A stretch of 64,000 nucleotides of DNA from Chlorogloeopsis fritschii PCC 6912 (GCF_000317285.1 NZ_AJLN01000097.1:1-64000); one strand, 5' to 3'; shown: positions 8,746 to 18,474, counted from the stretch's first letter. Made by a program: numbers and translations. The notes: a model not told the origin generated them from the letters alone.

Positions 8746-9251
8746 CACAGAAGGCAGCAATGACTATCCGCCATGCTACCGAAACTGACTTGCCAAAAAT
8801 TGTGGCAATTTACAACGCTGCAATTCCCAGCCGCATGGCAACCGCCGATTTAGAACCAGTCTCTGTAGAAAGTCGCATCGCTTGGTTTAAGGGGCGATCG
8901 CCACTCAAAAATCCACTCTGGGTAATTGAAGTAGAGGGTGTAGTAGCCGGATGGCTGAGTTTCCAATCTTTTTACGGACGTCCAGCCTATCATGCCACTG
9001 CTGAAATTAGTATTTATATTGCCCCAGGGTATCATCGCTGTGGGCTGGGAAAGCAACTGCTAACCCAAGCAATCAAACAAAGCCCAACTCTGGGTTTCAA
9101 AAACCTAGTGTGTTTCATTTTTGCCCACAACCACCCCAGTTTAAAACTGTTTGAGAAATTTGGCTTTCAGCGTTGGGGATACCTGCCCCAAGTTGCAGAA
9201 CTTGATGATGTAGAACGCGACTTAGCGATTTTGGGATTGCGAATTATATAA
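8742..9251 (+). CDS. GNAT N-acetyltransferase, phosphinothricin acetyltransferase-like
   Basis: A 169-residue acetyl-CoA-dependent acetyltransferase. It begins IRHATETDLPKIVAIYNAAI, typical of the PAT/YncA subgroup, and has the acetyl-CoA loop (YHRCGLGKQLL, a Q/RxxGxG/A variant) and the FEKFGFQRWGYLPQVAE C-terminal block characteristic of phosphinothricin/methionine-sulfone acetyltransferases. The start at 8742 overlaps the ABC ATPase stop by 4 bp, indicating translational coupling; an internal ATG at 8760 is an alternative start. The substrate is probably an amino-acid analogue, but this cannot be read from the sequence. Confidence 0.85.
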   Translation: MTQKAAMTIRHATETDLPKIVAIYNAAIPSRMATADLEPVSVESRIAWFKGRSPLKNPLWVIEVEGVVAGWLSFQSFYGRPAYHATAEISIYIAPGYHRCGLGKQLLTQAIKQSPTLGFKNLVCFIFAHNHPSLKLFEKFGFQRWGYLPQVAELDDVERDLAILGLRII

Positions 9252-9655
9252 GAAGCAGCGAGCAGTCTCTAACTATATCCTTGATGGCTTGGGGAGTAAC
9301 GCCGCTCAGGTACTGGGTACTCGTGATTGGGTATTGGGTACTGGGGATCGGGGAAGTTTTTCTCCTCTGCTCACGCCACGTGCTACAACGGAGCGGAGCC
9401 GGAGACTCCGAAAGCTCCGGGGAACCTCCCGAAGTTCTGATTGCCATGCAGGTGCGGCGGAAACCGCCGCACCCTGCGGGAAGCCCTCCAGGTACTCTGC
9501 GAGAAGGGCTTCGCCCTACGGGGGTTCGCAATCGTGACGGAAACCGCCAAGACTGCGACCCCCTCACCGCCTTCGGCGTCTACAGACTTCTCTGGGCAAC
9601 GCAGTGGCTCCCCTGCTTTTTCCTAGTCCCTAGTCCCTAATCCCCAGTCCCCTTT
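9252..9655. repeat. GC-rich repeat-filled intergenic region
   Basis: About 400 bp between convergent genes. It contains reiterated GGGTACTGGG/TGGGTATTGGG words (9305-9350), a perfect GCGGCGG-AAA-CCGCCGC hairpin at about 9453-9471, CTCCGAAAGCTCCGGGGAACC and CCCTAGTCCCTAATCCCC tandem words (9625-9650). Several overlapping frames cross it on both strands (for example 9281-9640) because it is GC-rich and lacks stops; none looks like a protein. Confidence 0.6.
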
Positions 9656-11716
9656 TTAATGAACCGCAGTCTGTGCCTCTTGATAAATTGTTTCTTGGAA
9701 CTGAATTACATCTTTGTGCGGATCGGCATGGGCAACTTTCACCAAAATATGTTCGCCTAACTTGACAAGACGTCGGAAAGACATTGGCAACTGCAAGCCC
9801 AAATCTTCTAAGAGAATTAGTGCTAAATTGCTATCTTCCCTTAACCACATCAGCACTGTTGCTTGCCAACTTGTCTCTGGATAGCGGCGCAAATACTCTA
9901 AAGCCCAATATCTATTGGTTTGTCTTTCCACCATTGTTGCTTCTTGGGTGATAGTGCTGACAGTCAGCATCACTTCTTTGAGCTGTTCTGCTGAAAAGGG
10001 CGGAGCATCGCCTCGCAGGTGGGCTTTCAGTTGAAAGTGAGTCAGCAAGTCACTGTAGCGACGGATCGGAGAAGTCGCTTGTGTATAAGTATCCAATCCC
10101 AAACCAGCATGGCGCATCGGTGTAATGCTCATTTCACTCTTGGGCATACAGCGGCGCATCGCACAGGCACGAACAAAGCCTGCTGGCAGTTGCAGCAATT
10201 CCTCTTCTCTGGGTAATTCTGGTTGCGGTTGACCGCGAAATGGCAAAGGAATATTATGAGCTTGACCGTAACGAGCAGCAACCTCTCCGGCAACAATCAT
10301 CATTTCAGCTACTAGTTGCCTGGAGGAAGAGTCATCTAAAACATATATATTAATGTCGTCATCTTTGACTTTAATCATCGCCTCCGGCATATTAATGCTG
10401 ATGGCTCCTTTGGTGTACCGCCAGTTTTTGCGCTTATTTGCTAGTCTGGCGATCGCAGCAATTTCTGGTTCTGCCTGTACATCCAACTCCAGCATCTCAT
10501 CTACATCTTCGTAGGTGAGGCGATAAGTAGGCTTAATTAAACTCGCATGGATGCTGTAATCTTCTACTGCACCGGATTCATTTAAAATAATACCAAAGCT
10601 GAGGGCGTTACAAACCTTACCTTGTACCAAACTCATCGGCCCGGTTGCTAAAACCTCTGGAAACATGGGGATCATGCCTGTCGGCAAATAGACTGTACTA
10701 CCCCGCTTTCTTGCTTCCAGATCTAATTCGTCTTCTGGAATTAACCAACGAGTAGGATCGGCTATATGTACCCACAACCTTTCTCGCCCATCTGGGAGTA
10801 ATTCCCAGCTTAAGCCATCGTCTATCTCAGTGGTACTTTCATCATCAATTGTGTATACCTTGAGATGGGTGAGATCCAAGCGATTTGTGTCTGGATCTGG
10901 TGGTGGAAATTCCAATTGCTGTTGCGCCACTTCTAATACCTTGCTGGGAAATTGAACAGGAATTGACGAACGACGCAGAAACAGGTTTTCGTGAGGACTC
11001 CACCAACCCAAGTCCACTAATAGTTGAAAGGCTCCTTGGGGAGTTGCAGAACGTCCCAACATATTCATTGTTTCCAGCACCGGTGCTGGTGGTGGATATG
11101 CACGAGCTAGAGACTCATAACTAATACCTACACGTACAATGTCAGCAAGCAGCGCTGCATATTTTTCCAAGGCTTCCAAGCGATGGCGATCGTGTCTTTG
11201 CCACTCTACTGGTACGCCCTTGAGCGCTTGCTCTACACGAGCCAAGAATTCCTGCTGTCCTTTTGCTTTGAGTGCCTCTACTTCTAACTGGTGTTTGCGT
11301 TCTGCTACCTGAGCGGCTGTTCGGGGTTCGTAAGAGTCTCCCTTTTGCTTGAAATAAATTTTGTCATCTGATAACAAGCAATGAGCAGCATAGCATTGAG
11401 GCGGTTCTGATTCCGAAAACAGCAAATTAGCCATTTCTTCTGGCGTGACTGTTTCTCCACTTTCCACCAGTAATTCCCAGGCTACTTCTAAGCTAGATGG
11501 ATCTAAGTAAGGCTTTACGTCTTCCAGAAAGCTGGGAATCTGCAAAGGCTTGTAGGTTTCTTTATTAACTGTGTAGGTGATCTGTCGCGGCATTATACTG
11601 TGAGATTGCCCCCGTTCATCTATCACGAACCAACGGGTTTTACCATCTGGACGATCAACTACAGCCAGACGACGATCGCCACCAAGTCTAAATTCAACTA
11701 ACGTCCCCTTCTCCAC
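9656..11716 (-). CDS. rnb: Exoribonuclease of the RNase II/RNase R family
   Basis: A 686-residue 3'-5' exoribonuclease acting in RNA turnover. The central RNB domain (about 280-600) carries the metal-binding region YTIDDESTTEIDDGLSW with the expected aspartates, followed by the VHIADPTRWL segment and the ATSPIRRYSDLLTHFQL motif of the catalytic core. An N-terminal cold-shock-like region precedes it. It is shorter than E. coli RNase R and matches the single cyanobacterial RNB protein. It is the third gene after rpmG and rpsR on the minus strand, an order I recall as conserved in cyanobacteria, tying it to ribosome synthesis and RNA quality control. Confidence 0.9.
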   Translation of the reverse strand: MEKGTLVEFRLGGDRRLAVVDRPDGKTRWFVIDERGQSHSIMPRQITYTVNKETYKPLQIPSFLEDVKPYLDPSSLEVAWELLVESGETVTPEEMANLLFSESEPPQCYAAHCLLSDDKIYFKQKGDSYEPRTAAQVAERKHQLEVEALKAKGQQEFLARVEQALKGVPVEWQRHDRHRLEALEKYAALLADIVRVGISYESLARAYPPPAPVLETMNMLGRSATPQGAFQLLVDLGWWSPHENLFLRRSSIPVQFPSKVLEVAQQQLEFPPPDPDTNRLDLTHLKVYTIDDESTTEIDDGLSWELLPDGRERLWVHIADPTRWLIPEDELDLEARKRGSTVYLPTGMIPMFPEVLATGPMSLVQGKVCNALSFGIILNESGAVEDYSIHASLIKPTYRLTYEDVDEMLELDVQAEPEIAAIARLANKRKNWRYTKGAISINMPEAMIKVKDDDINIYVLDDSSSRQLVAEMMIVAGEVAARYGQAHNIPLPFRGQPQPELPREEELLQLPAGFVRACAMRRCMPKSEMSITPMRHAGLGLDTYTQATSPIRRYSDLLTHFQLKAHLRGDAPPFSAEQLKEVMLTVSTITQEATMVERQTNRYWALEYLRRYPETSWQATVLMWLREDSNLALILLEDLGLQLPMSFRRLVKLGEHILVKVAHADPHKDVIQFQETIYQEAQTAVH

Positions 11717-11822
11717 AAGCCTTGCATTTTCTTAATAGAGTTTTGAATTTTTCCGTTTTTGAGTTTTGAGTTTTGAGTACAAATCCACTCATCACTCAAC
11801 ACTCAATCATTCATAACTATTA

Positions 11823-12038
11823 TTAGCCTTCTGCGTTGATGAACGGCAACAAAGCCAAAATTCGAGCGCGTTTAATCGCTAGTGTCAAATCTCGCTGTTG
11901 TTGAGCCGTGAGTCCGGTAATCCGACGCGGCAATATTTTACCGCGTTCGGTAATGAATTTACGCAATAAATCTACATCCTTGTAATCGATTGGTTCTCCT
12001 GGCTTAATCGGAGATAAACGACGACGGTAGTAACTCAT
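11823..12038 (-). CDS. rpsR: 30S ribosomal protein S18
   Basis: A 71-residue basic protein with the hallmark S18 segments [25 protein letters not shown] and [20 protein letters not shown]. It binds the platform of the 30S subunit together with S6. The gene lies 6 bp after rpmG and about 106 bp before the RNase gene, all on the minus strand, forming a small translation operon. Confidence 0.97.
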   Translation of the reverse strand: MSYYRRRLSPIKPGEPIDYKDVDLLRKFITERGKILPRRITGLTAQQQRDLTLAIKRARILALLPFINAEG

Positions 12039-12044
12039 GATTGC

Positions 12045-12239
12045 CTATTTAATTTCCTTGTGAACAGTATGTTTGTTGCAGTTAGGGCAGAACTTTTTCA
12101 GTTCTAAACGGTTGGTGGTGTTGCGACGATTTTTAGTCGAGGTATAACGTGAAACACCAGGAGAACGCTTATCTGGATTTGTACGACACTCTGTACATTC
12201 CAATGTCACTATGATCCGGACACCTTTAGCCTTAGCCAT
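12045..12239 (-). CDS. rpmG: 50S ribosomal protein L33
   Basis: A 64-residue L33 starting [18 protein letters not shown]. It has both CxxC pairs (CTEC near the N-terminus and CPNC near the C-terminus), so this is the zinc-binding form. A nine-residue upstream extension exists in the open frame to 12266, but the family start is at 12239. It is cotranscribed with rpsR. Confidence 0.97.
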   Translation of the reverse strand: MAKAKGVRIIVTLECTECRTNPDKRSPGVSRYTSTKNRRNTTNRLELKKFCPNCNKHTVHKEIK

Positions 12240-12282
12240 AATCTTATGAAGAATGAAGCCCGACAATTAACACAAATTGCTA

Positions 12283-12825
12283 TTATCTCACATTTCGACG
12301 CACACTATCAACTAATCGCTTAACTTTTAGATCTAGCGAGTAGCCACGACGCGACGAAGCAATCATAGTCCTAGCATAACGATCATGCCAAGTTTGCCGT
12401 AGCTGAGTATCAGATACGGCAGCACCACAGTCAATAGCTAGGGGAAGTATTAGCAGTATAGCAGTGGGATTGCGTATGATGTTATTTAAAGCAACAGAAA
12501 GCAACAGCGCGCCCAAACCAACAATCGCTTCTCGTTTCAAAAGAGTCTGTAAATCTGGAACTCTTCCCCGTTCAACTTCTAGTACCTTCATGTCAAGAGC
12601 ATAACGCCCTAGACTTTGTCCTTGATTGTTGTATACCACCACTACTCGCAACAATAGCCAAGCGATCGCAAAAACCAGTATTTGGATCACCTGAATACCA
12701 AGCCTATTACTTCCAAGTAAAGAGCTAATCACCCAAATTAAAAGGAAATCAAGACTAAAGGCTGCAATTCGTCGTCCAAATTCTACTTTGGGGTAATTTG
12801 GCGGTGGCACTCGTTCAATAGTCAT
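12283..12825 (-). CDS. RDD family membrane protein
   Basis: A 180-residue integral membrane protein. The RDD signature is visible near the N-terminus (FGRRIAAFSLDFLLIWVISSLL, with R and D in the first helix) and GRYALDMKVLEV forms the second conserved block. About four membrane segments are predicted by eye. RDD proteins are poorly characterised; some are suggested to be transporters. It lies 43 bp upstream of rpmG on the same strand and may be cotranscribed with the ribosomal genes. Confidence 0.8.
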   Translation of the reverse strand: MTIERVPPPNYPKVEFGRRIAAFSLDFLLIWVISSLLGSNRLGIQVIQILVFAIAWLLLRVVVVYNNQGQSLGRYALDMKVLEVERGRVPDLQTLLKREAIVGLGALLLSVALNNIIRNPTAILLILPLAIDCGAAVSDTQLRQTWHDRYARTMIASSRRGYSLDLKVKRLVDSVRRNVR

Positions 12826-12909
12826 AGAAAATTAGGGAAAATTAGGTGTTTGTATAAAGGCTCAAGTATGTATTTTTTTATCTATCTTTAATATTAAGAG
12901 GTTAATAGA

Positions 12910-12958
12910 GGGAACAGGGAACAGGGAACAGGGAATAGGGAATAGGGAATAGGGAATA
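12910..12958. repeat. STRR-type heptamer tandem repeat (7 units)
   Basis: Seven consecutive 7-bp units: three GGGAACA followed by four GGGAATA. Such short tandemly repeated heptamers are typical of heterocystous cyanobacterial genomes. It lies in the 310-bp gap upstream of the RDD gene and the DUF2358 gene. Confidence 0.9.
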
Positions 12959-12962
12959 GATT

Positions 12963-13078
12963 GCCCGGAAATAAATTTCCGGGCTATTAGCCCAAGTCCG
13001 TTAAAACGGACTGAAACATAGAATCATAGTCGGTTAAAACCGACTTAAGCTATTAGCCAGGAACTTGAGTTCCTGGCT
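12963..13078. repeat. array of four perfect palindromes
   Basis: Four perfect inverted repeats follow each other: GCCCGGAAAT-AAATTTCCGGGC-type palindrome at 12963-12984, AGTCCGTTAAAACGGACT at 12995-13012, AGTCGGTTAAAACCGACT at 13028-13045, and an AGCCAGGAAC...GTTCCTGGCT palindrome at 13055-13078. Palindromes two and three are variants of one another with compensatory changes. The array directly follows the STRR block and precedes the DUF2358 gene. Confidence 0.85.
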
Positions 13079-13136
13079 GATTGAAGGTACTAAAGAACCA
13101 AATCAACACAGATAAAATACAGTCCTATACTTCACT

Positions 13137-13526
13137 ATGGACATTATTAAAATCCTCCAAGAGGACTATCAAAGATTTCCGGTTAATCAAACCTATAGCA
13201 TCTACGCCGAAGATGTTTATTTTCAAGATCCGCTTAACAAATTTTCGGGGATTGAGCGATATAAACAGATGATTAAATTCATCCAGACTTTCTTTTTAAA
13301 CCCCAAGATGGACTTGCACGACATCCAACGAGAGGGAGACACCATTAAAACCAAGTGGACACTCAGTTGGAATACACCCCTTCCCTGGAAACCACGCATT
13401 TCTATTCCTGGCTGGAGTGAATTACGCCTCAACTCTGAAGAAATGATTGTTTCTCACACCGATTACTGGAAATGTTCCCGATTAGATGTCTTAAAACAGC
13501 ATTTCTTTCCCTTAAACAGTCGATAA
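13137..13526 (+). CDS. DUF2358 domain protein
   Basis: A 129-residue protein with the layout of DUF2358, a SnoaL/NTF2-like family of cyanobacteria and plastids: an N-terminal [22 protein letters not shown] block in which the protein positions a small cavity, then a beta-rich half ([23 protein letters not shown]) and a C-terminal HTDYW motif. No catalytic residues can be assigned. A longer frame starting at 13081 in another phase is spurious. It lies 43 bp before the ArsA-like gene on the same strand and may be cotranscribed with it. Confidence 0.8.
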   Translation: MDIIKILQEDYQRFPVNQTYSIYAEDVYFQDPLNKFSGIERYKQMIKFIQTFFLNPKMDLHDIQREGDTIKTKWTLSWNTPLPWKPRISIPGWSELRLNSEEMIVSHTDYWKCSRLDVLKQHFFPLNSR

Positions 13527-13569
13527 TGTAAATAAATGTAAACTCTTCTCAGACAAGACAGAATCATTC

Positions 13570-14757
13570 ATGCGTGTAATTTTGATGACAGGGAAAGGCG
13601 GTGTAGGTAAAACATCCGTTGCTGCCGCTACTGGACTTCGTTGTGCAGAACTAGGCTATCGTACATTAGTTTTGAGTACAGATCCCGCTCACTCCTTAGC
13701 AGATAGCTTTGATTTGGAACTGGAACATACTCCTCGACAAATTCGTCCTAACCTATGGGGTGCAGAACTAGACGCACTGCAAGAATTAGAGGGAAATTGG
13801 GGTGCTGTAAAACGTTATATTACCCAAGTGTTGCAGGCACGGGGATTAGACGGGGTACAGGCAGAAGAATTGGCAATTCTACCAGGCATGGATGAGATTT
13901 TTGGCTTGGTGAGGATGAAACGCCATTACGATGAAGGCGATTTTGATGTTTTGATTATCGACTCTGCACCCACAGGCACGGCATTGCGACTGCTGAGTTT
14001 GCCAGAAGTTAGCGGTTGGTATATGCGCCGTTTTTACAAGCCGTTTCAAAATATTTCAGTTGCACTTAGGCCTTTAGTGGAGCCTCTTTTTAAACCAATT
14101 GCTGGTTTTTCTTTGCCTGATAAAGAGGTGATGGATGCACCTTATGAGTTTTATCAACAAATTGAAGCGCTAGAAAAAGTATTAACTGACAACACACAAA
14201 CTTCGGTACGTCTCGTTACCAATCCAGAAAAGATGGTAATTAAAGAATCTCTTCGTGCCCATGCTTATCTAAGTTTGTATAATGTTGCAACTGATTTAGT
14301 CATAGCTAATCGCATCATCCCCAGCGAAGTTAAAGATCCATTTTTCCAACGCTGGAAAGAAAATCAACAGCAATATCGTCAGGAAATTCATGAAAATTTT
14401 CATCCTTTACCAGTAAAGGAAATACCCTTGTTCTCGGAAGAGATGTGTGGCTTAGAGGCTTTAGAGCGTCTCAAAACAACTCTTTACCAAGACGAAGATC
14501 CTACTCAGGTTTATTACAAAGAAACCACAATTAAAGTTGTACAAGACAAAAATCAGTACAGTTTGGAATTGTACTTACCTGGCATTCCTAAAAACCAAAT
14601 TCAATTGAGTAAAACAGGTGATGAGTTAAACATCACGATTGGAAACCATCGCCGAAATTTAGTCTTGCCACAAGCCTTAGCTACACTACAACCCGCAGGA
14701 GCAAAAATGGAAGAGGACTATCTGAAAATTCGCTTTGCTGAAACTGTAAAAAACTAA
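13570..14757 (+). CDS. ArsA/Get3-family ATPase with C-terminal HSP20-like domain
   Basis: A 395-residue P-loop ATPase with the deviant Walker A GKGGVGKT at residues 8-15, the switch-[13 protein letters not shown] block and [14 protein letters not shown]. The last roughly 80 residues (from about 312) form a beta-sandwich segment, including [18 protein letters not shown], that matches the HSP20-like domain appended to many photosynthetic-bacterial ArsA homologues. There is no arsenite-binding cysteine set and no ArsB gene nearby, so a role in arsenite export is unlikely. A Get3-like chaperone role, handing over membrane proteins, is the better inference. An intrinsic terminator follows at 14765. 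Confidence 0.88.
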   Translation: MRVILMTGKGGVGKTSVAAATGLRCAELGYRTLVLSTDPAHSLADSFDLELEHTPRQIRPNLWGAELDALQELEGNWGAVKRYITQVLQARGLDGVQAEELAILPGMDEIFGLVRMKRHYDEGDFDVLIIDSAPTGTALRLLSLPEVSGWYMRRFYKPFQNISVALRPLVEPLFKPIAGFSLPDKEVMDAPYEFYQQIEALEKVLTDNTQTSVRLVTNPEKMVIKESLRAHAYLSLYNVATDLVIANRIIPSEVKDPFFQRWKENQQQYRQEIHENFHPLPVKEIPLFSEEMCGLEALERLKTTLYQDEDPTQVYYKETTIKVVQDKNQYSLELYLPGIPKNQIQLSKTGDELNITIGNHRRNLVLPQALATLQPAGAKMEEDYLKIRFAETVKN

Positions 14758-14764
14758 TATTGTC

Positions 14765-14798
14765 AGGTGGGCATTACCCACCTCTAATATCTTTTTTT
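14765..14798 (+). terminator. rho-independent terminator of the ArsA-like gene
   Basis: Stem AGGTGGG (14765-14771) pairs with CCCACCT (14777-14783) across a five-base loop, followed by an AT-rich tail containing CTTTTTTTAG. It lies 8 bp after the stop codon. Confidence 0.8.
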
Positions 14799-14861
14799 AG
14801 ATAATGTTAATTGATTTACATCCTCAAAATCAAAACTTATCATAAATTGTAAGATTCCCTA

Positions 14862-14893
14862 AGATCCCCGACTTCTCTAAGAAGTCGGGGATC
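14862..14893. repeat. AGATCCCCGACTTCT palindrome
   Basis: A perfect 14-bp inverted repeat (AGATCCCCGACTTC ... GAAGTCGGGGATCT) with a TCTA loop, in the 396-bp gap between the ArsA-like gene and the kinase gene. Inverted repeats of this sequence are abundant in filamentous cyanobacterial genomes. The rest of the gap up to 15153 is AT-rich leader with no further feature that I can support. Confidence 0.75.
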
Positions 14894-15153
14894 TGTGTTT
14901 TGATTTTTATTGATGTTGATTTACTTAGCAGCTAAGAAAATGATTTATATTCAGATTTTATTTTATAAATATCTTTTTTGTTACTAGAATGTTACGCTTG
15001 ATAAACATATATTAAAAGTATTTACTTGAGATTTATAAATAAATTATAAAGGATGTTTTTGGTAATCCTACGGAAGACAAACATATTAAACAAATTGAAC
15101 AATACTTTTTAGTACCGCTAGTTATCTAGCTAATAATTGAATTTGACAAAAAA

Positions 15154-18100
15154 ATGACTATATCTCAAGAATTAAATTTACGGGTAAATTTTGAACAAGA
15201 AAACTTGATGCGTCGCATCATTAACCGTATTCGTCTGTCACTAGACTTAGAAGAGATTCTCACAACAACAGTGGCAGAATTACGTTCATTTCTCGGTACA
15301 GACCGAGTGATGATTTATAAGTTTAATGTTGATGATAGCGGTCAGGTAATTGCTGAATCTATAAATGATAATCAATTACCGTCACTGTTAGGTTTAAATT
15401 TTCCTGCTGATGATATTCCGCCCCATGCCCGTGAATTATTTTTGAAGTTACGGGTGCGCTCGGTTGTTGATGTTAACAATCAGCAGATCGGTCAAAGTCC
15501 AGTACGTGACGTGAAAACTGGAGAATTTAGCTCAGAGGATATTTGTTATCGTCCTGTAGACCCTTGTCATGTAGAATATTTGACAGCAATGGGGGTAAAG
15601 TCTTCTCTTGTCACGCCGATACTACATCAGGAGAAGCTTTGGGGGTTGCTGGTATCCCATCATTCCCAACCACGTCAAGTTACAGAAGATGAAATCGAAG
15701 TAGTACAGCTGGTAGTCGATCAACTTTCAATTGCGATCGCCCACAGTAGTCTGCTGTCTCAAGCCCGTGAAAAAGCCGAACGGGAAGCGATCGTTAACCG
15801 TGTCGCTTCGTTATTGCATTCGCTACCAACAATTGCATTACAATCGGCATTAGAAGCAACCGTTGCTGCCTTTAATGGTTCTGGTGGCAGGTTGTGCATG
15901 AGATATGACACTTCTAATTTCCAAAATGCCAATACGAGAAGTTTAGTTGAGTGTTTAATACCTGGAAGCGATTGTCTCAAGCTTTATATTTGTGGACAGC
16001 AACCTACAATTCCAGAACAAACTATATATCCGCTTATAGAGCAATATAACGTCTGGCAAGAACATTACAAAGGTTGTGAATACGACGTTTGGGCAATTTC
16101 AGATATTTATCAAATCTCCAGTTTGCGAAGCTTACAAGCTGCTTTTGGTGAAACTAAAATTCGCAGCATTCTAATCATCCCACTCCACTACCGTCAGCAA
16201 TTAATAGGTTATCTAAGCATTTTTCGAGATGAAATAGACACAGAAACCTTATGGGCTGGGCACTTTGATCCAGATGAGAGGCAAAGTTTCCCCCGTCAAT
16301 CATTTGCAGTTTGGCGCGAATCAAAACAAGCCCAAGCTCGGCAATGGACAGTTGAAGAGATAGAACTGGCAAGAGAAATTGGTAAACAATTTGCGTCAGC
16401 AATTCAGCAGTATGAACTCTATCAACAGGTGCAAGCCTTAAATACCGATTTAGAAAAGCAAGTCAAACGACGCATGAACCAACTACAGCAGGTAACAGAA
16501 CAACAACAAGCTGTATTTGGAGTAGTCGCCAAATTTCGCCAGTCTCTTGATGCCAATACCATTTTTCAAACAACCACCAAAGAGGTTTGTCACCTACTAC
16601 GAGTTGAGCGCGTTTCTGTTTATCGTTTCAATCCTGATTGGGGTGGTGAATTTGTAGGTGATTTTGAAATTACTAGTCCCAATTGGTCAGGTATGTCTAA
16701 ATTAGGTGTAAATACGGTTTGGAATGATACCTATTTACAAGATACAGAAGGAGGGCGCTACCGTCACAACGAAACATTTGCAGTTGATGACATTTACAAA
16801 ATGGGTTTTGCTCAGTGTCACATCGACAATTTGGAGCAATATGAGATTCGAGCTTTTGTACTTGCTCCCATCTTTGTTGGAGAAAAACTTTGGGGTTTGC
16901 TGACAGTTTATCAACACTCCAATTCCCGCGAATGGAAAGACAACGAAGTTAACTTCATTACTCAGATAGCAGCTCAACTAGGGGTAGCATTACAGCAAGC
17001 TGAATTACTTGCGCAAACACAACAACAGGCGATCAATTTACGACAGGTGGCACAGCAACAGCAAATACTTTTTGAAGTCGTGGCTAAGATGCGGGGTTCA
17101 CTTGACCTAGATATAATGTTTGCAGCTACTGTTAGTGAAGTCCGTCGCTCTTTAAATGCCGATCGAGTTGTAATTTATCGCTTCGATCCTGATTCTGAAT
17201 TTGATGAAGGTGAAATTGTTTCAGAAGATGTCGTATCAGAGTTCACTTCTGCTTTGACCTTAAAAATCCAAGATAACTGCTTTAAGAAAAAGTATGCTGC
17301 TTTATATCGGCAGGGAAGCGTTCATGCGATCGCTGATATTCACAACGCCAATTTGAATTCTTGTTACGTGCAAATGCTGGATCAACTTCAGATCCAAGCC
17401 AATTTAGTTGTATCAATAGCTAAAGCTGATAAACTCTGGGGCTTATTGTGCATTCACCAGTGCGCCCATACCCGCCAATGGCAGCTTTCAGAAATGCAGT
17501 TTGTTACCCAAGTCGCAGCGCAACTGTCTGTCGCCCTGGAGCAAGCTGACTTACTAAATCAAACCAGACAGCAGACAGAGCAACTTGCTCAAACTTTGCA
17601 AAATATGAAACAAATGCAGACTCAGTTGATTCAAAGCGAGAAAATGTCTTCACTGGGTCAGCTGGTAGCAGGTGTTGCTCATGAAATCAACAATCCTGTT
17701 AATTTTATACATGGCAATATCAGTCATATCAAGGAATATACTGGGGATTTGCTGGAGATGCTGGCTCTCTATCAGCAGTCTTGCCCTAACCCTAATCCGA
17801 ATATTTTGGAGCGAGCAGAAGAGATAGACTTAGATTTTATTGTCGAAGATTTACCGAGAATCCTATCTTCGATGCAAATTGGAACCGAGCGTATCCGGCA
17901 GATTGTCCTATCTTTAAGGAATTTCTCCAGACTTGATCAAGCCGAAATGAAGCCGGTTGATATTCATGAAGGAATTGACAGTACACTGCTGATTTTACAG
18001 CATCGCCTTAAAGCCAAAGCTGACAGTTTTGCTATTAACATCGTTAAAGAATATGGCAATCTTCCCTTAGTTGAGTGCTATGCCGGACAAATCAATCAAG

Positions 18101-18474
18101 TCTTCATGAATGTTTTGAGCAATGCCCTTGATGCCTTAGAGCAGCACAAGCAATCTGGATCAGAAAATTATTCCCCTCAAATTAAAATTAAAACAGCTGT
18201 TGGTGAAATTTTCCCCGACAATATTCCCAGTGTCGTAATTCGCATTGCCGATAACGGCCCAGGAATACCAAAAGATTCCTTAGCACGCATCTTCGATCCA
18301 TTTTTCACCACTAAGCCAGTAGGGCAGGGTACTGGCTTGGGATTGTCAATCAGTTACCAAATCGTTGTCGATAAGCACGGTGGTGTCTTTAAATGTCACT
18401 CACAGCCAGGAGCGGGCACAGAATTTTGGATCGAAATTCCCATGTCACAATCTGCGATTAAGTCTAAGTCCTAA
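15154..18474 (+). CDS. Multi-GAF sensor histidine kinase, candidate cyanobacteriochrome
   Basis: A 1106-residue soluble sensor kinase. Four GAF domains are visible: GAF1 (about 20-200), GAF2 (about 215-420), GAF3 (about 450-620) and GAF4 (about 640-815), joined by helical linkers, then a HisKA domain with phospho-acceptor His843 (VAHEINNP) and a HATPase with N, G1 (DNGPGIP) and F/G2 (FDPFFTTKPVGQGTGLGLS) boxes. GAF1 has Cys138 in a CHVEYL context followed by LWGLLVSHH, GAF3 has Cys555 in CHIDNL, and GAF4 has Cys737 in CYVQML; these are positions where bilin-binding cysteines of cyanobacteriochromes sit. GAF2 lacks one. No response-regulator gene is adjacent. The 3' end overlaps convergent dnaN by 11 bp. 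Confidence 0.88.
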   Translation: MTISQELNLRVNFEQENLMRRIINRIRLSLDLEEILTTTVAELRSFLGTDRVMIYKFNVDDSGQVIAESINDNQLPSLLGLNFPADDIPPHARELFLKLRVRSVVDVNNQQIGQSPVRDVKTGEFSSEDICYRPVDPCHVEYLTAMGVKSSLVTPILHQEKLWGLLVSHHSQPRQVTEDEIEVVQLVVDQLSIAIAHSSLLSQAREKAEREAIVNRVASLLHSLPTIALQSALEATVAAFNGSGGRLCMRYDTSNFQNANTRSLVECLIPGSDCLKLYICGQQPTIPEQTIYPLIEQYNVWQEHYKGCEYDVWAISDIYQISSLRSLQAAFGETKIRSILIIPLHYRQQLIGYLSIFRDEIDTETLWAGHFDPDERQSFPRQSFAVWRESKQAQARQWTVEEIELAREIGKQFASAIQQYELYQQVQALNTDLEKQVKRRMNQLQQVTEQQQAVFGVVAKFRQSLDANTIFQTTTKEVCHLLRVERVSVYRFNPDWGGEFVGDFEITSPNWSGMSKLGVNTVWNDTYLQDTEGGRYRHNETFAVDDIYKMGFAQCHIDNLEQYEIRAFVLAPIFVGEKLWGLLTVYQHSNSREWKDNEVNFITQIAAQLGVALQQAELLAQTQQQAINLRQVAQQQQILFEVVAKMRGSLDLDIMFAATVSEVRRSLNADRVVIYRFDPDSEFDEGEIVSEDVVSEFTSALTLKIQDNCFKKKYAALYRQGSVHAIADIHNANLNSCYVQMLDQLQIQANLVVSIAKADKLWGLLCIHQCAHTRQWQLSEMQFVTQVAAQLSVALEQADLLNQTRQQTEQLAQTLQNMKQMQTQLIQSEKMSSLGQLVAGVAHEINNPVNFIHGNISHIKEYTGDLLEMLALYQQSCPNPNPNILERAEEIDLDFIVEDLPRILSSMQIGTERIRQIVLSLRNFSRLDQAEMKPVDIHEGIDSTLLILQHRLKAKADSFAINIVKEYGNLPLVECYAGQINQVFMNVLSNALDALEQHKQSGSENYSPQIKIKTAVGEIFPDNIPSVVIRIADNGPGIPKDSLARIFDPFFTTKPVGQGTGLGLSISYQIVVDKHGGVFKCHSQPGAGTEFWIEIPMSQSAIKSKS

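Noticed and set aside
9244-9640. several overlapping ORFs on both strands
   Set aside because: GC-rich repeat region with few stops; frames disagree with each other and none shows a motif.
12910-13078. possible CRISPR array
   Set aside because: Units are 7-bp tandem repeats and single palindromes without regularly sized unique spacers, and no cas genes are nearby.
13081-13272. 63-residue ORF overlapping the DUF2358 gene
   Set aside because: It is out of frame with the family-matching ORF at 13137-13526, which explains the interval.
13570-14757. arsenite-efflux ATPase ArsA
   Set aside because: Single ATPase unit with an HSP20-like tail, no arsenite-binding cysteine set seen and no ars genes nearby; a Get3-like role fits better.
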